Part shown: one piece after another, positions 1-9,408 of the stretch
How the letters are laid out: each line of letters opens with the position of its first letter
Position numbering within the stretch: position 1 is the first letter of the stretch
Source: Ruegeria denitrificans
GTDB taxonomy: Bacteria > Pseudomonadota > Alphaproteobacteria > Rhodobacterales > Rhodobacteraceae
DNA length: 64,000 bases
Assembly: GCF_001458295.1 (NCBI RefSeq)
Contig: NZ_CYUD01000008.1
Coordinates: forward strand, 62,001 to 126,000
Direction: 5' to 3'
The notes under the pieces: generated by a model
Databases searched by the model: none
The model's input: the letters and a program-made list of their open reading frames with translations, nothing else
Told to the model about the DNA's origin: nothing
Position numbers and translations under genes: made by a program

Positions 1-2
1 GG

Positions 3-1691
3 TGTCAGGCCAGTTGGTTCGAGGGACGGTTGCACTTTGCCTATGGTGGGCAGGGCGTCTGGGCCATGCGCGGGCAGTTGGCACAGAAACTGAAGCTGAA
101 GTCCGATGCGATCCGCGTCACCACTCCGGATGTGGGCGGCGGATTTGGCATGAAGGTGATGCCTTATCCCGAATACTTCTGTGTCGCCGTTGCTGCAATG
201 AAGCTGGGTGAGCCGGTTCACTGGATGTCGGACCGGTCCGAGGCGATGCTATCGGACCATCATGGTCGCGATTTGGCCTCGCTGGCGGAACTGGCCTTTG
301 ATACCGATTACAGGATCACCGCTTACCGGGTGAACAGCAAAGTGAACCTTGGCGCCCATAACAGCCATTTCGGGCAGGCCATCCAGACCAACCTGTTCAG
401 CAAAGTGCTGATGGGTGCCTATGACGTGCAGACCACCTATCTGCGGGTTGAGGGGTTTTACACCAATACAACGCAGGTCGATGCTTATCGCGGTGCGGGC
501 CGGCCCGAGGCGATCTATGTGCTGGAACGCGTCATGGACCGCGCCGCGCGGGAACTGGGTGTCGATCCGTGGGAACTGCGGCGCAAGAATTTCATCCGAC
601 CCGAAGCGTTTCCTTACAAATCCGCGACTGGTGAAATTTATGACGTCGGCGATTTCGACATGGTACTGAGCCGTGCGCGCGAACAGACGCAAGGGTTCGC
701 CGCCCGTAAAGCCGCCGATGCCGAACGTGGTCGGTTCCGGGGGCAGGGGCTTTGTTACTATATCGAAAGTATTTTGGGTGACCCTTCCGAGAACGCAAAG
801 ATTGCTTTCTGCGAGGATGGCACCGTGAACCTCTATGTAGGCACTCAATCGAACGGACAGGGCCATGACACCGCCTATGAACAGTTTCTGTCGGACCAGC
901 TTGGCGTCCCGATGAACCAGATTACCGTCATCCAAGGAGACAGCGATCAGCTTCCCAATGGCGGCGGAACCGGAGGGTCGCGATCCGTCACAGTCCAAAA
1001 CACGGCCACACTGGCCACAATCGATGTCATGATCGCCGCATTCACGCCCTATCTGGCCGATAAGATGGGGGTCGAGGAGGCTGACGTGAGCTTTGATCAC
1101 GAAACATTCCGCGCACCGGGGTCCAACCTGACGCCCACTTTGACCGAAGCGGCCGAGATGGCCCGCGCCGATGGTCGAACCGATCTTCTGCAACACGAGG
1201 CGCGCATTACGCTGGACGCACGCAGTTATCCGAATGGCGCACATGTTGCCGAAATCGTTATTGATTGTTTCACCGGCGAAACATGGGTCGACCGCTATAC
1301 TGTTGTTGACGATTTCGGCAATCTTATCAACCCGATGCTGGCTGAAGGGCAGGTGCAAGGGGGCGTTGCGCAAGGTATAGGTCAAGCTCTGTCTGAACAC
1401 GTTGTGCATGATGCCCAAGGGCAACTGCTCACGGCTTCGTTGATGGACTACGCCTTGCCCCGTGCGTCCGAGATACCCATGATAAAGTTTACCTCGGCAC
1501 CGGTTCCGTCAACTTCGAACCCAATGGGTATGAAAGGATGCGGAGAGGCCGGCACCGTGGGCGCGCTGGCCGCTGTGGCGAACGCGGTGCAGGACGCGCT
1601 TTGGGAACATGGGGTGCGGCAGGCCGATATGCCGTTCACACCTCACAGAGTTTGGGAATTGCTGACGCATGTTTCTGTCGCGGCTAAGTAG
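3..1691 (+). CDS. Molybdenum hydroxylase large subunit, CoxL/XdhB-like (5' truncated by window)
   Basis: This is the C-terminal 562 residues of a xanthine dehydrogenase/CO dehydrogenase-type large subunit, which carries the Mo-molybdopterin cofactor and hydroxylates a small substrate. The frame is open from base 3, so the true start lies upstream of the window. An AYRGAGRPEA stretch sits where CoxL proteins have their active-site loop. AYRGAGR is the form II signature, so this is probably not a true CO dehydrogenase (form I has AYRCSFR). Near the C-terminus GCGEAG supplies the conserved catalytic glutamate, and a GVAQGIGQAL stretch is also typical. The substrate is unknown. The small and medium subunits, if adjacent, lie upstream. 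The stop overlaps the next gene by 23 bp. Confidence 0.93.
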   Translation, partial: CQASWFEGRLHFAYGGQGVWAMRGQLAQKLKLKSDAIRVTTPDVGGGFGMKVMPYPEYFCVAVAAMKLGEPVHWMSDRSEAMLSDHHGRDLASLAELAFDTDYRITAYRVNSKVNLGAHNSHFGQAIQTNLFSKVLMGAYDVQTTYLRVEGFYTNTTQVDAYRGAGRPEAIYVLERVMDRAARELGVDPWELRRKNFIRPEAFPYKSATGEIYDVGDFDMVLSRAREQTQGFAARKAADAERGRFRGQGLCYYIESILGDPSENAKIAFCEDGTVNLYVGTQSNGQGHDTAYEQFLSDQLGVPMNQITVIQGDSDQLPNGGGTGGSRSVTVQNTATLATIDVMIAAFTPYLADKMGVEEADVSFDHETFRAPGSNLTPTLTEAAEMARADGRTDLLQHEARITLDARSYPNGAHVAEIVIDCFTGETWVDRYTVVDDFGNLINPMLAEGQVQGGVAQGIGQALSEHVVHDAQGQLLTASLMDYALPRASEIPMIKFTSAPVPSTSNPMGMKGCGEAGTVGALAAVANAVQDALWEHGVRQADMPFTPHRVWELLTHVSVAAK

Positions 1692-2745
1692 AAAGGTACT
1701 GGGATGGCTCGGGCGGCCTTTGCGGTCCGAACATTCGGCCGAGGCGCTGCACCGCGAACCGATCAGCCATGTCATTATCCTTGACGGCACCATGTCGACG
1801 CTGGAACCGGGCTTTGAAACGCATGCAGGGCAAACGTTGAACCTGTGTCGCGAGATGGGTGCCAAGGTTTCGGTTTTTTATGAATCCGGCGTGCAGTGGG
1901 AAAGTTGGAAATCCTCGTTGGACGTGATGATGGGGCGGGGCATCAATCGGCAAATCCGCCGCGCCTATGGCTATCTGGCGTCACGCTACAAACCCGGCGA
2001 CAAGATATTCTTCATTGGGTATTCGCGCGGCGCTTACGGCGTGCGCAGCCTTGCAGGCGTGATCGACATGATCGGCTTGCTCAAGGCGGAACACGCGACC
2101 GAACGCAATATCAAGCAGGCCTATCGCCATTATGAATGTACGCCTAACGGCGAAGCAGCCCGAGAATTCCGCCGCAAGTTCTGTCATGAAGAGATCGCGA
2201 TCGAGATGATCGGCGTGTGGGATACAGTCAAGGCGTTGGGTCTGCGCCTGCCGCTTCTATGGCGTTGGGCTGAGGATAAGCACGCATTTCACAACCATGA
2301 ACTTGGCCACGCGATCCGGCATGGTTATCACGCCATGGCGTTGGACGAGACGCGCGAGGTGTACACACCGATTTTGTGGAAATGTACGCCCGAGTTCAAA
2401 GGACATGTTGAACAGGTCTGGTTCCGTGGCACACATGGCGATGTGGGCGGGCAATTGAACGGATTCGAAGAGGCGCGCCCACTCAGCAATATTTCCCTGA
2501 TCTGGATGCTGGATAAGGCCGAGCAGCACGGATTGCCGCTGCCCGACGGCTGGCGCGACCGGTTCCCGACCTCAACCGCTGCAACTTCGGTGGGGACTTG
2601 GCGTGGGTGGGGTAAAATATTCCTGCTGCGCAAGCATCGTAAAATCGGGACGGACCAGTCTGAGCATCTGCACATCTCGGTCGCTCCAGAGGAGTTGCCC
2701 GGCTGGGTGCCGATGCCGGATGTGCCTTCGCACCCGGCACAGTAG
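1669..2745 (+). CDS. DUF2235 alpha/beta-hydrolase domain protein
   Basis: A 358-residue protein of the DUF2235 family, the fold of type VI secretion phospholipase effectors (Tle1-like) and related hydrolases. It opens with VIILDGTMSTLEPG at about residues 35-48. A GYSRGA nucleophile elbow (GxSxG) places the putative catalytic serine near residue 119, and a later THGDVGG stretch holds a plausible acid residue. There is no signal peptide or membrane segment. The start at 1669 overlaps the preceding gene by 23 bp, which suggests coupled expression. No secretion-system genes are visible nearby, so a housekeeping lipase or esterase role is as likely as an effector role. Substrate unknown. Confidence 0.85.
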   Translation: MFLSRLSRKVLGWLGRPLRSEHSAEALHREPISHVIILDGTMSTLEPGFETHAGQTLNLCREMGAKVSVFYESGVQWESWKSSLDVMMGRGINRQIRRAYGYLASRYKPGDKIFFIGYSRGAYGVRSLAGVIDMIGLLKAEHATERNIKQAYRHYECTPNGEAAREFRRKFCHEEIAIEMIGVWDTVKALGLRLPLLWRWAEDKHAFHNHELGHAIRHGYHAMALDETREVYTPILWKCTPEFKGHVEQVWFRGTHGDVGGQLNGFEEARPLSNISLIWMLDKAEQHGLPLPDGWRDRFPTSTAATSVGTWRGWGKIFLLRKHRKIGTDQSEHLHISVAPEELPGWVPMPDVPSHPAQ

Positions 2746-2746
2746 G

Positions 2747-3391
2747 TCAATCGAAATGGGTTTGAGGTTGACCCATTGAATGGGCTTGGAACGCTGCTGT
2801 GACATCGGCGTGGATATTTCGTACCAAAGATAATTCCGGCAATTTGTCTAGGGAAAAGAAGGCGGCGTCGCTGGTCTCGGCACCCCACTGCGGAGTGTCT
2901 GTACCGTCTTCGTCGCACAGGAAGAATAGTTTATTAAAATCTCGGGCATCCGGCGGATACGGATGCCGCGCCTTATGACGCAGAGCAAATAGGTGTTGTG
3001 CGCGGACCCTTAGCCCGGCTTCTTCCCAGACTTCACGTTCAATGTCTTCCGCCGGAGAACTGCCAATATCCGCAAATCCGCCCGGCATGGCCCACAACCC
3101 ATCCAGTCGTTCTCGGACCAGAAGAATGCTGCCGCCCCGGATTACAGCGCCGCGAATGTCGATGCTGGGCGTGGCGTATCCGCCTGCATGATCCGAAATC
3201 AGACCTTCGATCCGCGACACGGGCACCCGCCCCAAATCGGCCAACATGGCTTGGGCCATACTTGCGATCTCGTCATAGCGTTCGCGATCAAAGGGGTCTT
3301 TGGTGAAATGCTGGCCGGTTTCGGCCAGCGCCAACAGGCGTTTTGCCCGGGTCAGCCAGGTATCCTCCAGTGTAGTCGGATCCTGGCGCAT
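2747..3391 (-). CDS. NUDIX hydrolase with N-terminal helical extension
   Basis: A 214-residue NUDIX-superfamily pyrophosphohydrolase. An N-terminal helical region (about residues 1-65) precedes the NUDIX domain, as in ADP-ribose/nucleoside-diphosphate hydrolases of the YjhB-like group. The NUDIX box is recognisable as GGFADIGSSPAED followed by REVWEEAG. The REUxEE core that binds the metal is intact, while the first acidic position is Asp rather than Glu. It lies 5 bp downstream of gcrA on the same strand, so they probably share a transcript. It converges with the DUF2235 gene, leaving a single base between stops. Substrate cannot be told from the sequence. Confidence 0.9.
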   Translation of the reverse strand: MRQDPTTLEDTWLTRAKRLLALAETGQHFTKDPFDRERYDEIASMAQAMLADLGRVPVSRIEGLISDHAGGYATPSIDIRGAVIRGGSILLVRERLDGLWAMPGGFADIGSSPAEDIEREVWEEAGLRVRAQHLFALRHKARHPYPPDARDFNKLFFLCDEDGTDTPQWGAETSDAAFFSLDKLPELSLVRNIHADVTAAFQAHSMGQPQTHFD

Positions 3392-3396
3392 CCGCT

Positions 3397-3972
3397 TTAT
3401 CGCCGCCGGTCGCGGCGCGAGCTCATCGGTTGGAAGGCCACGCCTACATGCGCCTCACAGTATGGTTTACCAGCCTCTGTCGGCAGGCCGCAGAACCAGA
3501 AATCCTCGGTCGCGGGGTCGCCGACGGGCCATTTGCAGGTTTTCTCGGTCAGTTCCATCAGCGTCAGCTTTTTGGCTTTCTTCTCGATTTCATTGACCTT
3601 GGCCAGTGCCTCGGGGCTGATTTCGTTGGCCGAAGGCTGCGGTGGCAGCGGCTGACCGGCCGGGATGATCTGGCGGCGGGCCGGCACAACGGGCTTGGCC
3701 TCAGCCGTAGGTGCAGCGGCCGGACGGGCCGGTTCGGTTTTGGGAGCCGGTTTCGGCTTGGCCTCGGCCTTGGGCGCAGGGGCCGGTTTTTCCTTGGGCT
3801 CGGCCTTGGCCGGGGATGCGCCGGTGGCGCGGTTCGACAGGCCCAGACGGTGCACCTTGCCGATCACGGCGTTGCGGGTTACCCCGCCCAATTCCTTGGC
3901 GATCTGGCTGGCCGACTGGCCTTCGCCCCACATCTTCTTCAGCAGTTCTACACGCTCGTCAGTCCAGGACAT
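3397..3972 (-). CDS. gcrA: GcrA cell-cycle regulator
   Basis: GcrA is the alphaproteobacterial cell-cycle cofactor that binds sigma70-RNA polymerase and activates promoters, many carrying methylated GANTC sites. The N-terminus (MSWTDERVELLKKMW) and the following helix-turn-helix with TRNAVIGKVHRLGL are the family signature. A long Ala/Pro/Lys-rich linker follows. The C-terminal domain with CKWPVGDP...FWFCG...YCEAH cysteines is typical. Of two adjacent ATGs, the second (3972) is chosen: it fits the family N-terminus and has an AAAGG ribosome-binding site about 6 nt away. It heads a probable two-gene unit with the NUDIX gene and is divergent from the ABC-2 permease. Confidence 0.96.
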   Translation of the reverse strand: MSWTDERVELLKKMWGEGQSASQIAKELGGVTRNAVIGKVHRLGLSNRATGASPAKAEPKEKPAPAPKAEAKPKPAPKTEPARPAAAPTAEAKPVVPARRQIIPAGQPLPPQPSANEISPEALAKVNEIEKKAKKLTLMELTEKTCKWPVGDPATEDFWFCGLPTEAGKPYCEAHVGVAFQPMSSRRDRRR

Positions 3973-4095
3973 CATTTGCCTTTCAAAAGCGGAAAGCGGC
4001 CCCGGATTCGGGCCGCCTTGGGAAATCGTCTCAGCCCCCTATTCTAATCACTGCGCCCCGAGTTACAAGCAGTCTTCGAATCAGGTTGAGGTCAT

Positions 4096-4902
4096 ATGAT
4101 GCAGATACCCCTTGAGCAGAACGAACACCGTTTCGGAGCGGTCAATTGGATGGGTCTTTATACGCTGGCCAAACGCGAGACTTTGCGCTTTCTGGCGGTC
4201 TGGACCCAGACCCTGCTGGCGCCGCTGGTAACTGCGGGTCTGTTTCTGCTGATCTTCAACATTGCCATTGGTCCCAGTCGGCCCGACGTGATGGGGGTGC
4301 CGTTTCTGACCTTTCTGGCGCCAGGCATCATGATGATGACCGTGATTCAGAACGCCTTTGCCAACACTTCGTCTTCGATGGTGATAGCCAAGGTGCAGGG
4401 CAATATCGTCGATACGCTGATGCCGCCGCTGTCTCCGCTGGAGATATTGCTGGGCTATCTGGCCGGTGGGATCGTGCGCGGTGTTCTGATTGCCTGCGTC
4501 GTCGCCATTGCGCTGGTGCTGGTGCTCGGGCTGGTGCCGCAAAACCCGTTGATTGCGCTGCTGTTTGTTATCCTCGGAGGTGCTTTCATGGCCGCGTTGG
4601 GTTTGTTCGCCGGAATATTCGCCAACAAATTTGATCAGATGGCGGCGATCACCAACTTCATCGTCACGCCATTGGCCTTCCTGTCGGGTACGTTCTATTC
4701 GGTCGAGGCGTTACCACCTGTTCTCAACCGCCTCAGCCATGTGAACCCGGTATTCTACCTGATTGATGGGTTGCGAAATGGCATGATCGGTGTATCTGAT
4801 AGCTCGCCAGCACTGGGTTTCGCGGTTTGCAGTGGCACAACGCTGTTTGTCTGCGCAATAACTTGGCAGATGCTGCGAAAGGGCTACAGGTTGAAAGCGT
4901 AG
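4096..4902 (+). CDS. ABC-2 type transporter permease
   Basis: A 268-residue inner-membrane permease of the ABC-2 family (NodJ/YadH-like), with about six hydrophobic segments after a short cytoplasmic N-terminus. Signature stretches are FLAPGIMMM near the third segment and ITNFIVTPLAFLSGTFYSVEALP in the conserved C-terminal block. Such permeases work as homodimers with a separate ATPase to export polysaccharides, drugs or lipids. No partner ATPase is encoded beside it, so the ATPase must be elsewhere or the gene has been separated from it. A GAGG ribosome-binding site precedes tandem ATG codons at 4096 and 4099. The substrate is unknown. Confidence 0.9.
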   Translation: MMQIPLEQNEHRFGAVNWMGLYTLAKRETLRFLAVWTQTLLAPLVTAGLFLLIFNIAIGPSRPDVMGVPFLTFLAPGIMMMTVIQNAFANTSSSMVIAKVQGNIVDTLMPPLSPLEILLGYLAGGIVRGVLIACVVAIALVLVLGLVPQNPLIALLFVILGGAFMAALGLFAGIFANKFDQMAAITNFIVTPLAFLSGTFYSVEALPPVLNRLSHVNPVFYLIDGLRNGMIGVSDSSPALGFAVCSGTTLFVCAITWQMLRKGYRLKA

Positions 4903-4954
4903 CGCTAAGCAAGCGATGCCTGGTATTCGGCCAGACACTCCCGAACGCGTTTGG

Positions 4955-5836
4955 TTATGCGGTTCTGACGCGCGTCTCGCGCCAAACGAGGATCAATCCG
5001 CCTGTCAGGATGATCGCGGACCCTATCTGACTGACTATATCCGGGATCACGTCGAACACTGCGAAATCGTAAAAGGCGGCAAAAATCAGTGTGGCATAGC
5101 TGATTGGTGCTACAAAGGATGCATCCGCCCGCGCCATCCCGTTGACGAAACAGGCTTGCGCGCAGGCCATCAGCACCCCGATCGCCACAAGCGCGCCCCA
5201 TTGTTCAGGTGTTGGCATCTGGAACACAAAGCTGACGGCAACCGAAGCAATAGTCAGCCCGAGTGCGTTGTTGATCAGCAGAATCTGGATTGGAATTTCG
5301 CGGCCTGAGAGCTTTTTGATGAATATCAGTTCCATCCCGATCACGGCTGCCGCAGTCAATGCCAGCAAGGCGGCAGGCTGAAAGCTAGCGGGTGTCGGGC
5401 GCAGCAGAATCAGTGCCCCGGTCAAGGCAACCGCCGCCGCTAACCATCGCCATGGGCCGACGCCTTCCTTCAACAGCGGAATCGCCAACACCATGGCAAA
5501 GACTGGGTTCAGAAAGGAAATTGCGGTGGCATCTGCAACCGGGATGAACGCGACCGATGCGAACATCAGCGTGATCCCCACCCAACCAAAGCTCGTCCGC
5601 CCGATATGCAGACCCCAATGCGGGCGGCTTAACCGAGGGCGCAACACGCCCACCGAACTGACGATCACCAGAAATGCGAACAAGAAGCGCCCGTGGCTGA
5701 TCTGCATTGGATGCAGCGCCGGACCCAGCGTACCTGTCCCCAACGCTTTGGCCAGCAGAGTGGTGGCCGCGATAAAGGCGCTGGCGGTGACGATAAGCAT
5801 AGCCGCAAGGGCGGGGTTTTGGCGCACGGGTGTCAT
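4955..5836 (-). CDS. EamA/DMT-family transporter
   Basis: A drug/metabolite transporter superfamily protein of about 293 residues with ten predicted transmembrane helices in two EamA repeats. The second repeat begins around GPWRWLAAAVALTGALILLRP. These inner-membrane carriers move amino acids, S-adenosylmethionine, nucleosides or small toxic metabolites. The frame opens 19 codons earlier (5893), but MTPVRQNPALAAM at 5836 fits the family N-terminus better because the first helix follows directly. It is divergent from argD across about 290 bp and convergent with the ABC-2 permease. The substrate cannot be assigned. Confidence 0.88.
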   Translation of the reverse strand: MTPVRQNPALAAMLIVTASAFIAATTLLAKALGTGTLGPALHPMQISHGRFLFAFLVIVSSVGVLRPRLSRPHWGLHIGRTSFGWVGITLMFASVAFIPVADATAISFLNPVFAMVLAIPLLKEGVGPWRWLAAAVALTGALILLRPTPASFQPAALLALTAAAVIGMELIFIKKLSGREIPIQILLINNALGLTIASVAVSFVFQMPTPEQWGALVAIGVLMACAQACFVNGMARADASFVAPISYATLIFAAFYDFAVFDVIPDIVSQIGSAIILTGGLILVWRETRVRTA

Positions 5837-6129
5837 GATTCCAGCGGTGCGCCACCGCGCGGTAAATGGCAAGCGATAAAAGCTGAGTTTCAAAGTGAAG
5901 TTTCCGATTTGTGAAATCCGGGGTTTTCAGACGCCTCGCACCCGGCTATACGGCCCCGCATGATCAAACACGCACATATCCTGCGACTGCGACGCCGACG
6001 CAATACTGCGTAACCGGCCAGTTTGATCCATTGCGCGTTGTAAATCCGCGCAAATCCCACCAAATCTGTTGACGAATCCGGCCTTCGTGTATCACTCACG
6101 GGGCTTAACCTAACGAAAAGGATGATCCG

Positions 6130-7317
6130 ATGATCCCGTCCGTTCTGCCGACCTATAATCGCGCGCCCCTAACTTTCGTGAAGGGCGAAGGCACCTGGCT
6201 GACCGAGGCGGATGGCCGACGTTTCCTTGACCTTGGCGCTGGCATTGCGGTGAACGCATTGGGCCACGCGCATCCGGCGCTGGTCAACGCGCTGACTGAA
6301 CAAGCGCACGCGCTGTGGCATGTCTCGAACCTGTACAACATCCCGCAGCAGCAAGCGTTGGCGGACAAGCTGGTTGAACATACCTTCGCCGATACGGTGT
6401 TCTTCACAAACTCGGGCACGGAATCCTGCGAACTGGCGGTGAAAATGGCCCGCAAGTATTTCTATGACAAAGACCAACCCGAGCGGGTTGAGATCATCAC
6501 CTTTGATGGCTCGTTCCACGGCCGGTCCTCGGCTGGCATTGCGGCTGCGGGGTCCGAGAAGATGACCAAGGGCTTTGGCCCGCTGCTGCCCGGTTTTGTG
6601 CATGTTACATTCGGCGACCTGGATGGCGTCACCAATGCGATCACCGACAAGACCGCGGCGATCCTGATCGAACCGATCCAGGGTGAGGGCGGCATTCGCC
6701 CGGTGCCCGACGCGGAACTCAAAGCCCTGCGCCAGATATGCGACGACAATGGCCTGTTGTTGATCTTGGATGAGGTGCAGTGTGGCGTTGGCCGCACCGG
6801 CAAGCTGTTTGCCCATGAATGGGCCGGTATAACGCCTGACATCATGATGGTCGCCAAAGGAATCGGCGGCGGCTTCCCACTGGGTGCGATACTGGCCACT
6901 GAAGATGCCGCCAAAGGAATGACCGCAGGAACCCATGGGTCGACCTATGGCGGCAATCCGCTGGGCTGCGCTGTGGGTTGCGCGGTGATTGATCAGGTGG
7001 CAACTCCTGCTTTCCTCGAAGGCGTCAACCGAAAGGCAGGGATGCTGCGTCAGAAGCTTGAGGGTCTGATCGCTGACCACCCTGATGTGTTTGAAGAGGT
7101 GCGCGGCGCGGGCCTGATGCTGGGTCTGAAGTGCAAGGCGACAAACACGGATGTGGTCAACGCGGGTTATGACAACGAAGTCATCACCGTTCCAGCGGCA
7201 GACAACGTTATCCGTTTGCTTCCCCCCCTGACACTGACCGAGGATGACATTGCTCAGGCCATGATCCGCCTCGACAAGGCGGCGGCACAAGTCGAAGCCA
7301 GTCTCGAATCTGCCTAA
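6130..7317 (+). CDS. argD: Acetylornithine/succinyl-diaminopimelate aminotransferase
   Basis: A 395-residue class III aminotransferase. It converts N-acetylglutamate semialdehyde to N-acetylornithine in arginine synthesis and often also acts in lysine synthesis. Visible PLP-enzyme features are NSGTESCE (about residues 94-101), [13 protein letters not shown] with the cofactor-ring aspartate near 214, and the Schiff-base lysine in [12 protein letters not shown] near residue 243. argF follows on the same strand, and argD-argF pairing is common in Rhodobacteraceae. An AAAAGGATG ribosome-binding region precedes the ATG. A TTGACG hexamer at 6069-6074 could belong to its promoter, but the -10 match and spacing are weak. 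Confidence 0.97.
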   Translation: MIPSVLPTYNRAPLTFVKGEGTWLTEADGRRFLDLGAGIAVNALGHAHPALVNALTEQAHALWHVSNLYNIPQQQALADKLVEHTFADTVFFTNSGTESCELAVKMARKYFYDKDQPERVEIITFDGSFHGRSSAGIAAAGSEKMTKGFGPLLPGFVHVTFGDLDGVTNAITDKTAAILIEPIQGEGGIRPVPDAELKALRQICDDNGLLLILDEVQCGVGRTGKLFAHEWAGITPDIMMVAKGIGGGFPLGAILATEDAAKGMTAGTHGSTYGGNPLGCAVGCAVIDQVATPAFLEGVNRKAGMLRQKLEGLIADHPDVFEEVRGAGLMLGLKCKATNTDVVNAGYDNEVITVPAADNVIRLLPPLTLTEDDIAQAMIRLDKAAAQVEASLESA

Positions 7318-7338
7318 TCTTCAATTTTTCCAAATATT

Positions 7339-7365
7339 CCGGGAGTCCGGGGGTGGCACTCCCGG
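7339..7365. repeat. Inverted repeat between argD and argF
   Basis: A perfect 8-bp stem (CCGGGAGT / ACTCCCGG) with an 11-nt G-rich loop lies in the 74-bp argD-argF gap, preceded by a T-rich stretch. No T tract follows the stem, so it is unlikely to terminate argD transcripts efficiently. It could instead be an mRNA-stabilising or processing hairpin, or one copy of a dispersed extragenic repeat of the kind common in this family. Confidence 0.6.
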
Positions 7366-7391
7366 CAACCGACAGCCAAAAGCGAAACGAT

Positions 7392-8318
7392 ATGAACCAT
7401 TTCCTCGATATCCACAAAACCGATGCAGGCGATCTGCGGACGATGATCAATCAGGCCGGTGAGATGAAGCAGGCCCGTCTGGGTTGCCCCAAGGCCGCGC
7501 TGGATGAAGACCAGCCGCTCAAGGATCGCATGGTCGCGCTGATCTTTGAAAAACCGTCGACCCGGACACGCGTGTCCTTTGATGTAGGCGTGCGCCAGAT
7601 GGGCGGGCAGACCATGGTGCTCTCCGGCAAGGACATGCAGCTGGGCCATGGCGAAACCATCGCCGACACCGCTCGTGTCCTGTCGCGCTATGTCGACATG
7701 ATCATGATCCGGACCTTTGATGAGACGATCCTGACCGAGATGGCCGAATACTCTGATGTACCGGTGATCAACGGTCTGACCGACCGCACCCACCCCTGTC
7801 AGATCATGGCCGACGTGCTGACGTTCGAGGAGCACCGCGGGCCGATCAAAGGTAAAAAGGTTGTCTGGACCGGCGACGGCAACAATGTTTGTGCCTCATT
7901 CCTGCATGCGGCGGGCCAGTTCGGATTCGACCTGACGTTCACCGGTCCCGCTCAGTTCGACCCCGAGGAAGAATTCATGGGCTTTGCCCGCCAGAAGGGT
8001 TCGAAAATCGTGGTTGAGCGTGATCCTTACAAAGCGGTTGAAGACGCAGACCTGATCGTGGCCGATACTTGGGTTTCGATGCACGATTCCCAGTCAGCCA
8101 AAGAGCGTCGGCACAATCTGTTGCGTCCCTATCAGGTGAATACAGAGCTGATGTCGCACGCCAAGCCGGATGCACTGTTTATGCACTGCCTGCCCGCGCA
8201 TCGTGAGGAAGAGGCGACATCCGAGGTCATGGACGGCCCGAACTCGGTGATTTTCGACGAGGCTGAAAACCGCCTACACGCCCAAAAAGCGGTGATGCGC
8301 TGGTGTCTGGGCGTCTAA
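7392..8318 (+). CDS. argF: Ornithine carbamoyltransferase
   Basis: A 308-residue enzyme making citrulline from ornithine and carbamoyl phosphate. Diagnostic motifs are EKPSTRTR (carbamoyl-phosphate binding), [11 protein letters not shown], and the ornithine-loop HCLPAHR near the C-terminus. The frame extends upstream to 7353, but the ATG at 7392 (MNHFLDIHK) matches the family N-terminus and is chosen. It follows argD by 74 bp and is probably co-transcribed. Its stop overlaps the convergent ferric-reductase-like gene by 4 bp. Confidence 0.97.
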   Translation: MNHFLDIHKTDAGDLRTMINQAGEMKQARLGCPKAALDEDQPLKDRMVALIFEKPSTRTRVSFDVGVRQMGGQTMVLSGKDMQLGHGETIADTARVLSRYVDMIMIRTFDETILTEMAEYSDVPVINGLTDRTHPCQIMADVLTFEEHRGPIKGKKVVWTGDGNNVCASFLHAAGQFGFDLTFTGPAQFDPEEEFMGFARQKGSKIVVERDPYKAVEDADLIVADTWVSMHDSQSAKERRHNLLRPYQVNTELMSHAKPDALFMHCLPAHREEEATSEVMDGPNSVIFDEAENRLHAQKAVMRWCLGV

Positions 8319-8914
8319 CTGCGACGCCGGATATCCCACACACGCAATCTGGCGAGCGTCCGGACGCTCGCCAACAGAACCAGTATACAGAGGGCGGTTT
8401 TGGTCATGACCTCCATCGTGCCTTCGATCAGCATCGCGTGCACGACGCAGCCGACAATGGTCACAGTCGCCAACCCTGTGTGACCAAGCCTCCAAAGGCG
8501 ATATCGCAGGGTAATACGCTGACGGAAGATACCCAGACAGGCGGCTGGGAAAGCGGTCCACATTGCGACGACACCCCAGGCTGAAAACGGGGTGGGTGAG
8601 ACGAACAGTAAAGCATCTACAACGTCCGGCGGACTGGTGATCCATAAACCGCTCACATGAACAACAATGGCGACGATCAGGGATATACCGACCCGTCGAT
8701 GCCAGCGCCGACTGGCCACAGGGGATAATCCCGGCAGGTCACGCCCGGCCAACAAGGGTTGCAGCAACAACAGCCCCATGCTCAGGACACCGGCGAACCC
8801 GGCCATGATGTAAGCCGGATCACGCCACGCCAATAAGGGGCTGTTTGCCGCCGCGATCAGCGGCACCGTCACAGCGACGATCAGAGCAGCCCAGATCAAA
8901 AGGTTACGGATCAC
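8315..8914 (-). CDS. Ferric reductase-like transmembrane protein
   Basis: A 199-residue integral membrane protein with about six hydrophobic helices, resembling the haem-binding core of ferric-reductase-like domain proteins (MsrQ/YedZ relatives). Candidate axial histidines occur in [22 protein letters not shown] and VVHAM, spaced as expected for two-haem membrane cores. It has no FAD/NADPH domain, so electrons would come from another protein. It starts 5 bp after the Tat-exported dioxygenase-like gene, so the two look like one functional pair at the membrane and periplasm. The 3' end carries a large palindrome and overlaps argF by 4 bp. Confidence 0.8.
   Translation of the reverse strand: MIRNLLIWAALIVAVTVPLIAAANSPLLAWRDPAYIMAGFAGVLSMGLLLLQPLLAGRDLPGLSPVASRRWHRRVGISLIVAIVVHVSGLWITSPPDVVDALLFVSPTPFSAWGVVAMWTAFPAACLGIFRQRITLRYRLWRLGHTGLATVTIVGCVVHAMLIEGTMEVMTKTALCILVLLASVRTLARLRVWDIRRRS
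8350..8373. repeat. 24-bp perfect palindrome inside the 3' end of a gene
   Basis: Positions 8350-8361 are the exact reverse complement of 8362-8373, with no spacer. The arm is TGGCGAGCGTCC. It falls in codons near the C-terminus of the ferric-reductase-like gene, about 30 bp beyond the argF stop. It could act as a transcription-ending or mRNA-protecting structure for argF readthrough, or as a protein-binding site. There is no adjacent T tract on the argF side. Confidence 0.7.
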
Positions 8915-8919
8915 GAATG

Positions 8920-9408
8920 TCAGGCGGGTTGCAGGATGAAATGCGCGGCAAGAGTTTTGTCTTTTGAACTTGCCATGATCGGACGCAGGAAGACCGTCTC
9001 AAATTCACCGCTGTCATAAGCCAGATGCCCGTGCGGCTGACCAAAGGCGGGTACAATCTGCGGCATCTCCAGCCGGAACTCACCATTGGCATCGGTCAGC
9101 GTCGCGCCATGGCTTTGTGGATCACGCTCGTGCCCTTCAGTCGTGTGGGCCCAGATCTGGATGCGCTGGCCGGGCAGGGGAGTACCATCCCCTGCGCGCC
9201 GTACAGTGCCGGTCATCCAGAACCCGCCGCCGCCGATCCGATCGACGATGGCTGCGCCGGGACGGTAATTGTTCGACCCACCGCGCATGGATGGTGTTGG
9301 TGCCAACTCGGCAGCGCGTGCTGGCAGTACCAGGCCAGAACCGCTCGTGACCAGCATAGCCGCGCCAAGGGCCATTGCCGAACGACGGGAAAAGCGTGAA
9401 TTTGTCAT
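8920..9408 (-). CDS. Tat-exported intradiol dioxygenase-like protein
   Basis: A 162-residue exported protein. The N-terminus carries a twin-arginine signal (SRRSAMALGAAML...) ending near an ARAAE cleavage region. The remainder resembles the beta-sandwich of intradiol ring-cleavage dioxygenases: a GTVRRAGDGTPLPGQRIQIWA stretch typical of the fold, then TDANGEFRLEMP. The usual Tyr/Tyr/His/His iron ligands are not clearly preserved (candidates are YRPG, the GHLAY histidine and tyrosine, and HFILQP), so catalysis is uncertain. It immediately precedes the ferric-reductase-like membrane gene, consistent with an extracytoplasmic redox partner. Confidence 0.75.
   Translation of the reverse strand: MTNSRFSRRSAMALGAAMLVTSGSGLVLPARAAELAPTPSMRGGSNNYRPGAAIVDRIGGGGFWMTGTVRRAGDGTPLPGQRIQIWAHTTEGHERDPQSHGATLTDANGEFRLEMPQIVPAFGQPHGHLAYDSGEFETVFLRPIMASSKDKTLAAHFILQPA

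Noticed and set aside
249..1424. 391-codon minus-strand frame
   Set aside because: It mirrors the molybdenum hydroxylase gene, lacks a domain, and arises from high-GC codon bias.
6169..7290. 373-codon minus-strand frame opposite argD
   Set aside because: Low-complexity His/Arg/Gln-rich translation typical of an antisense frame; argD is unmistakable.
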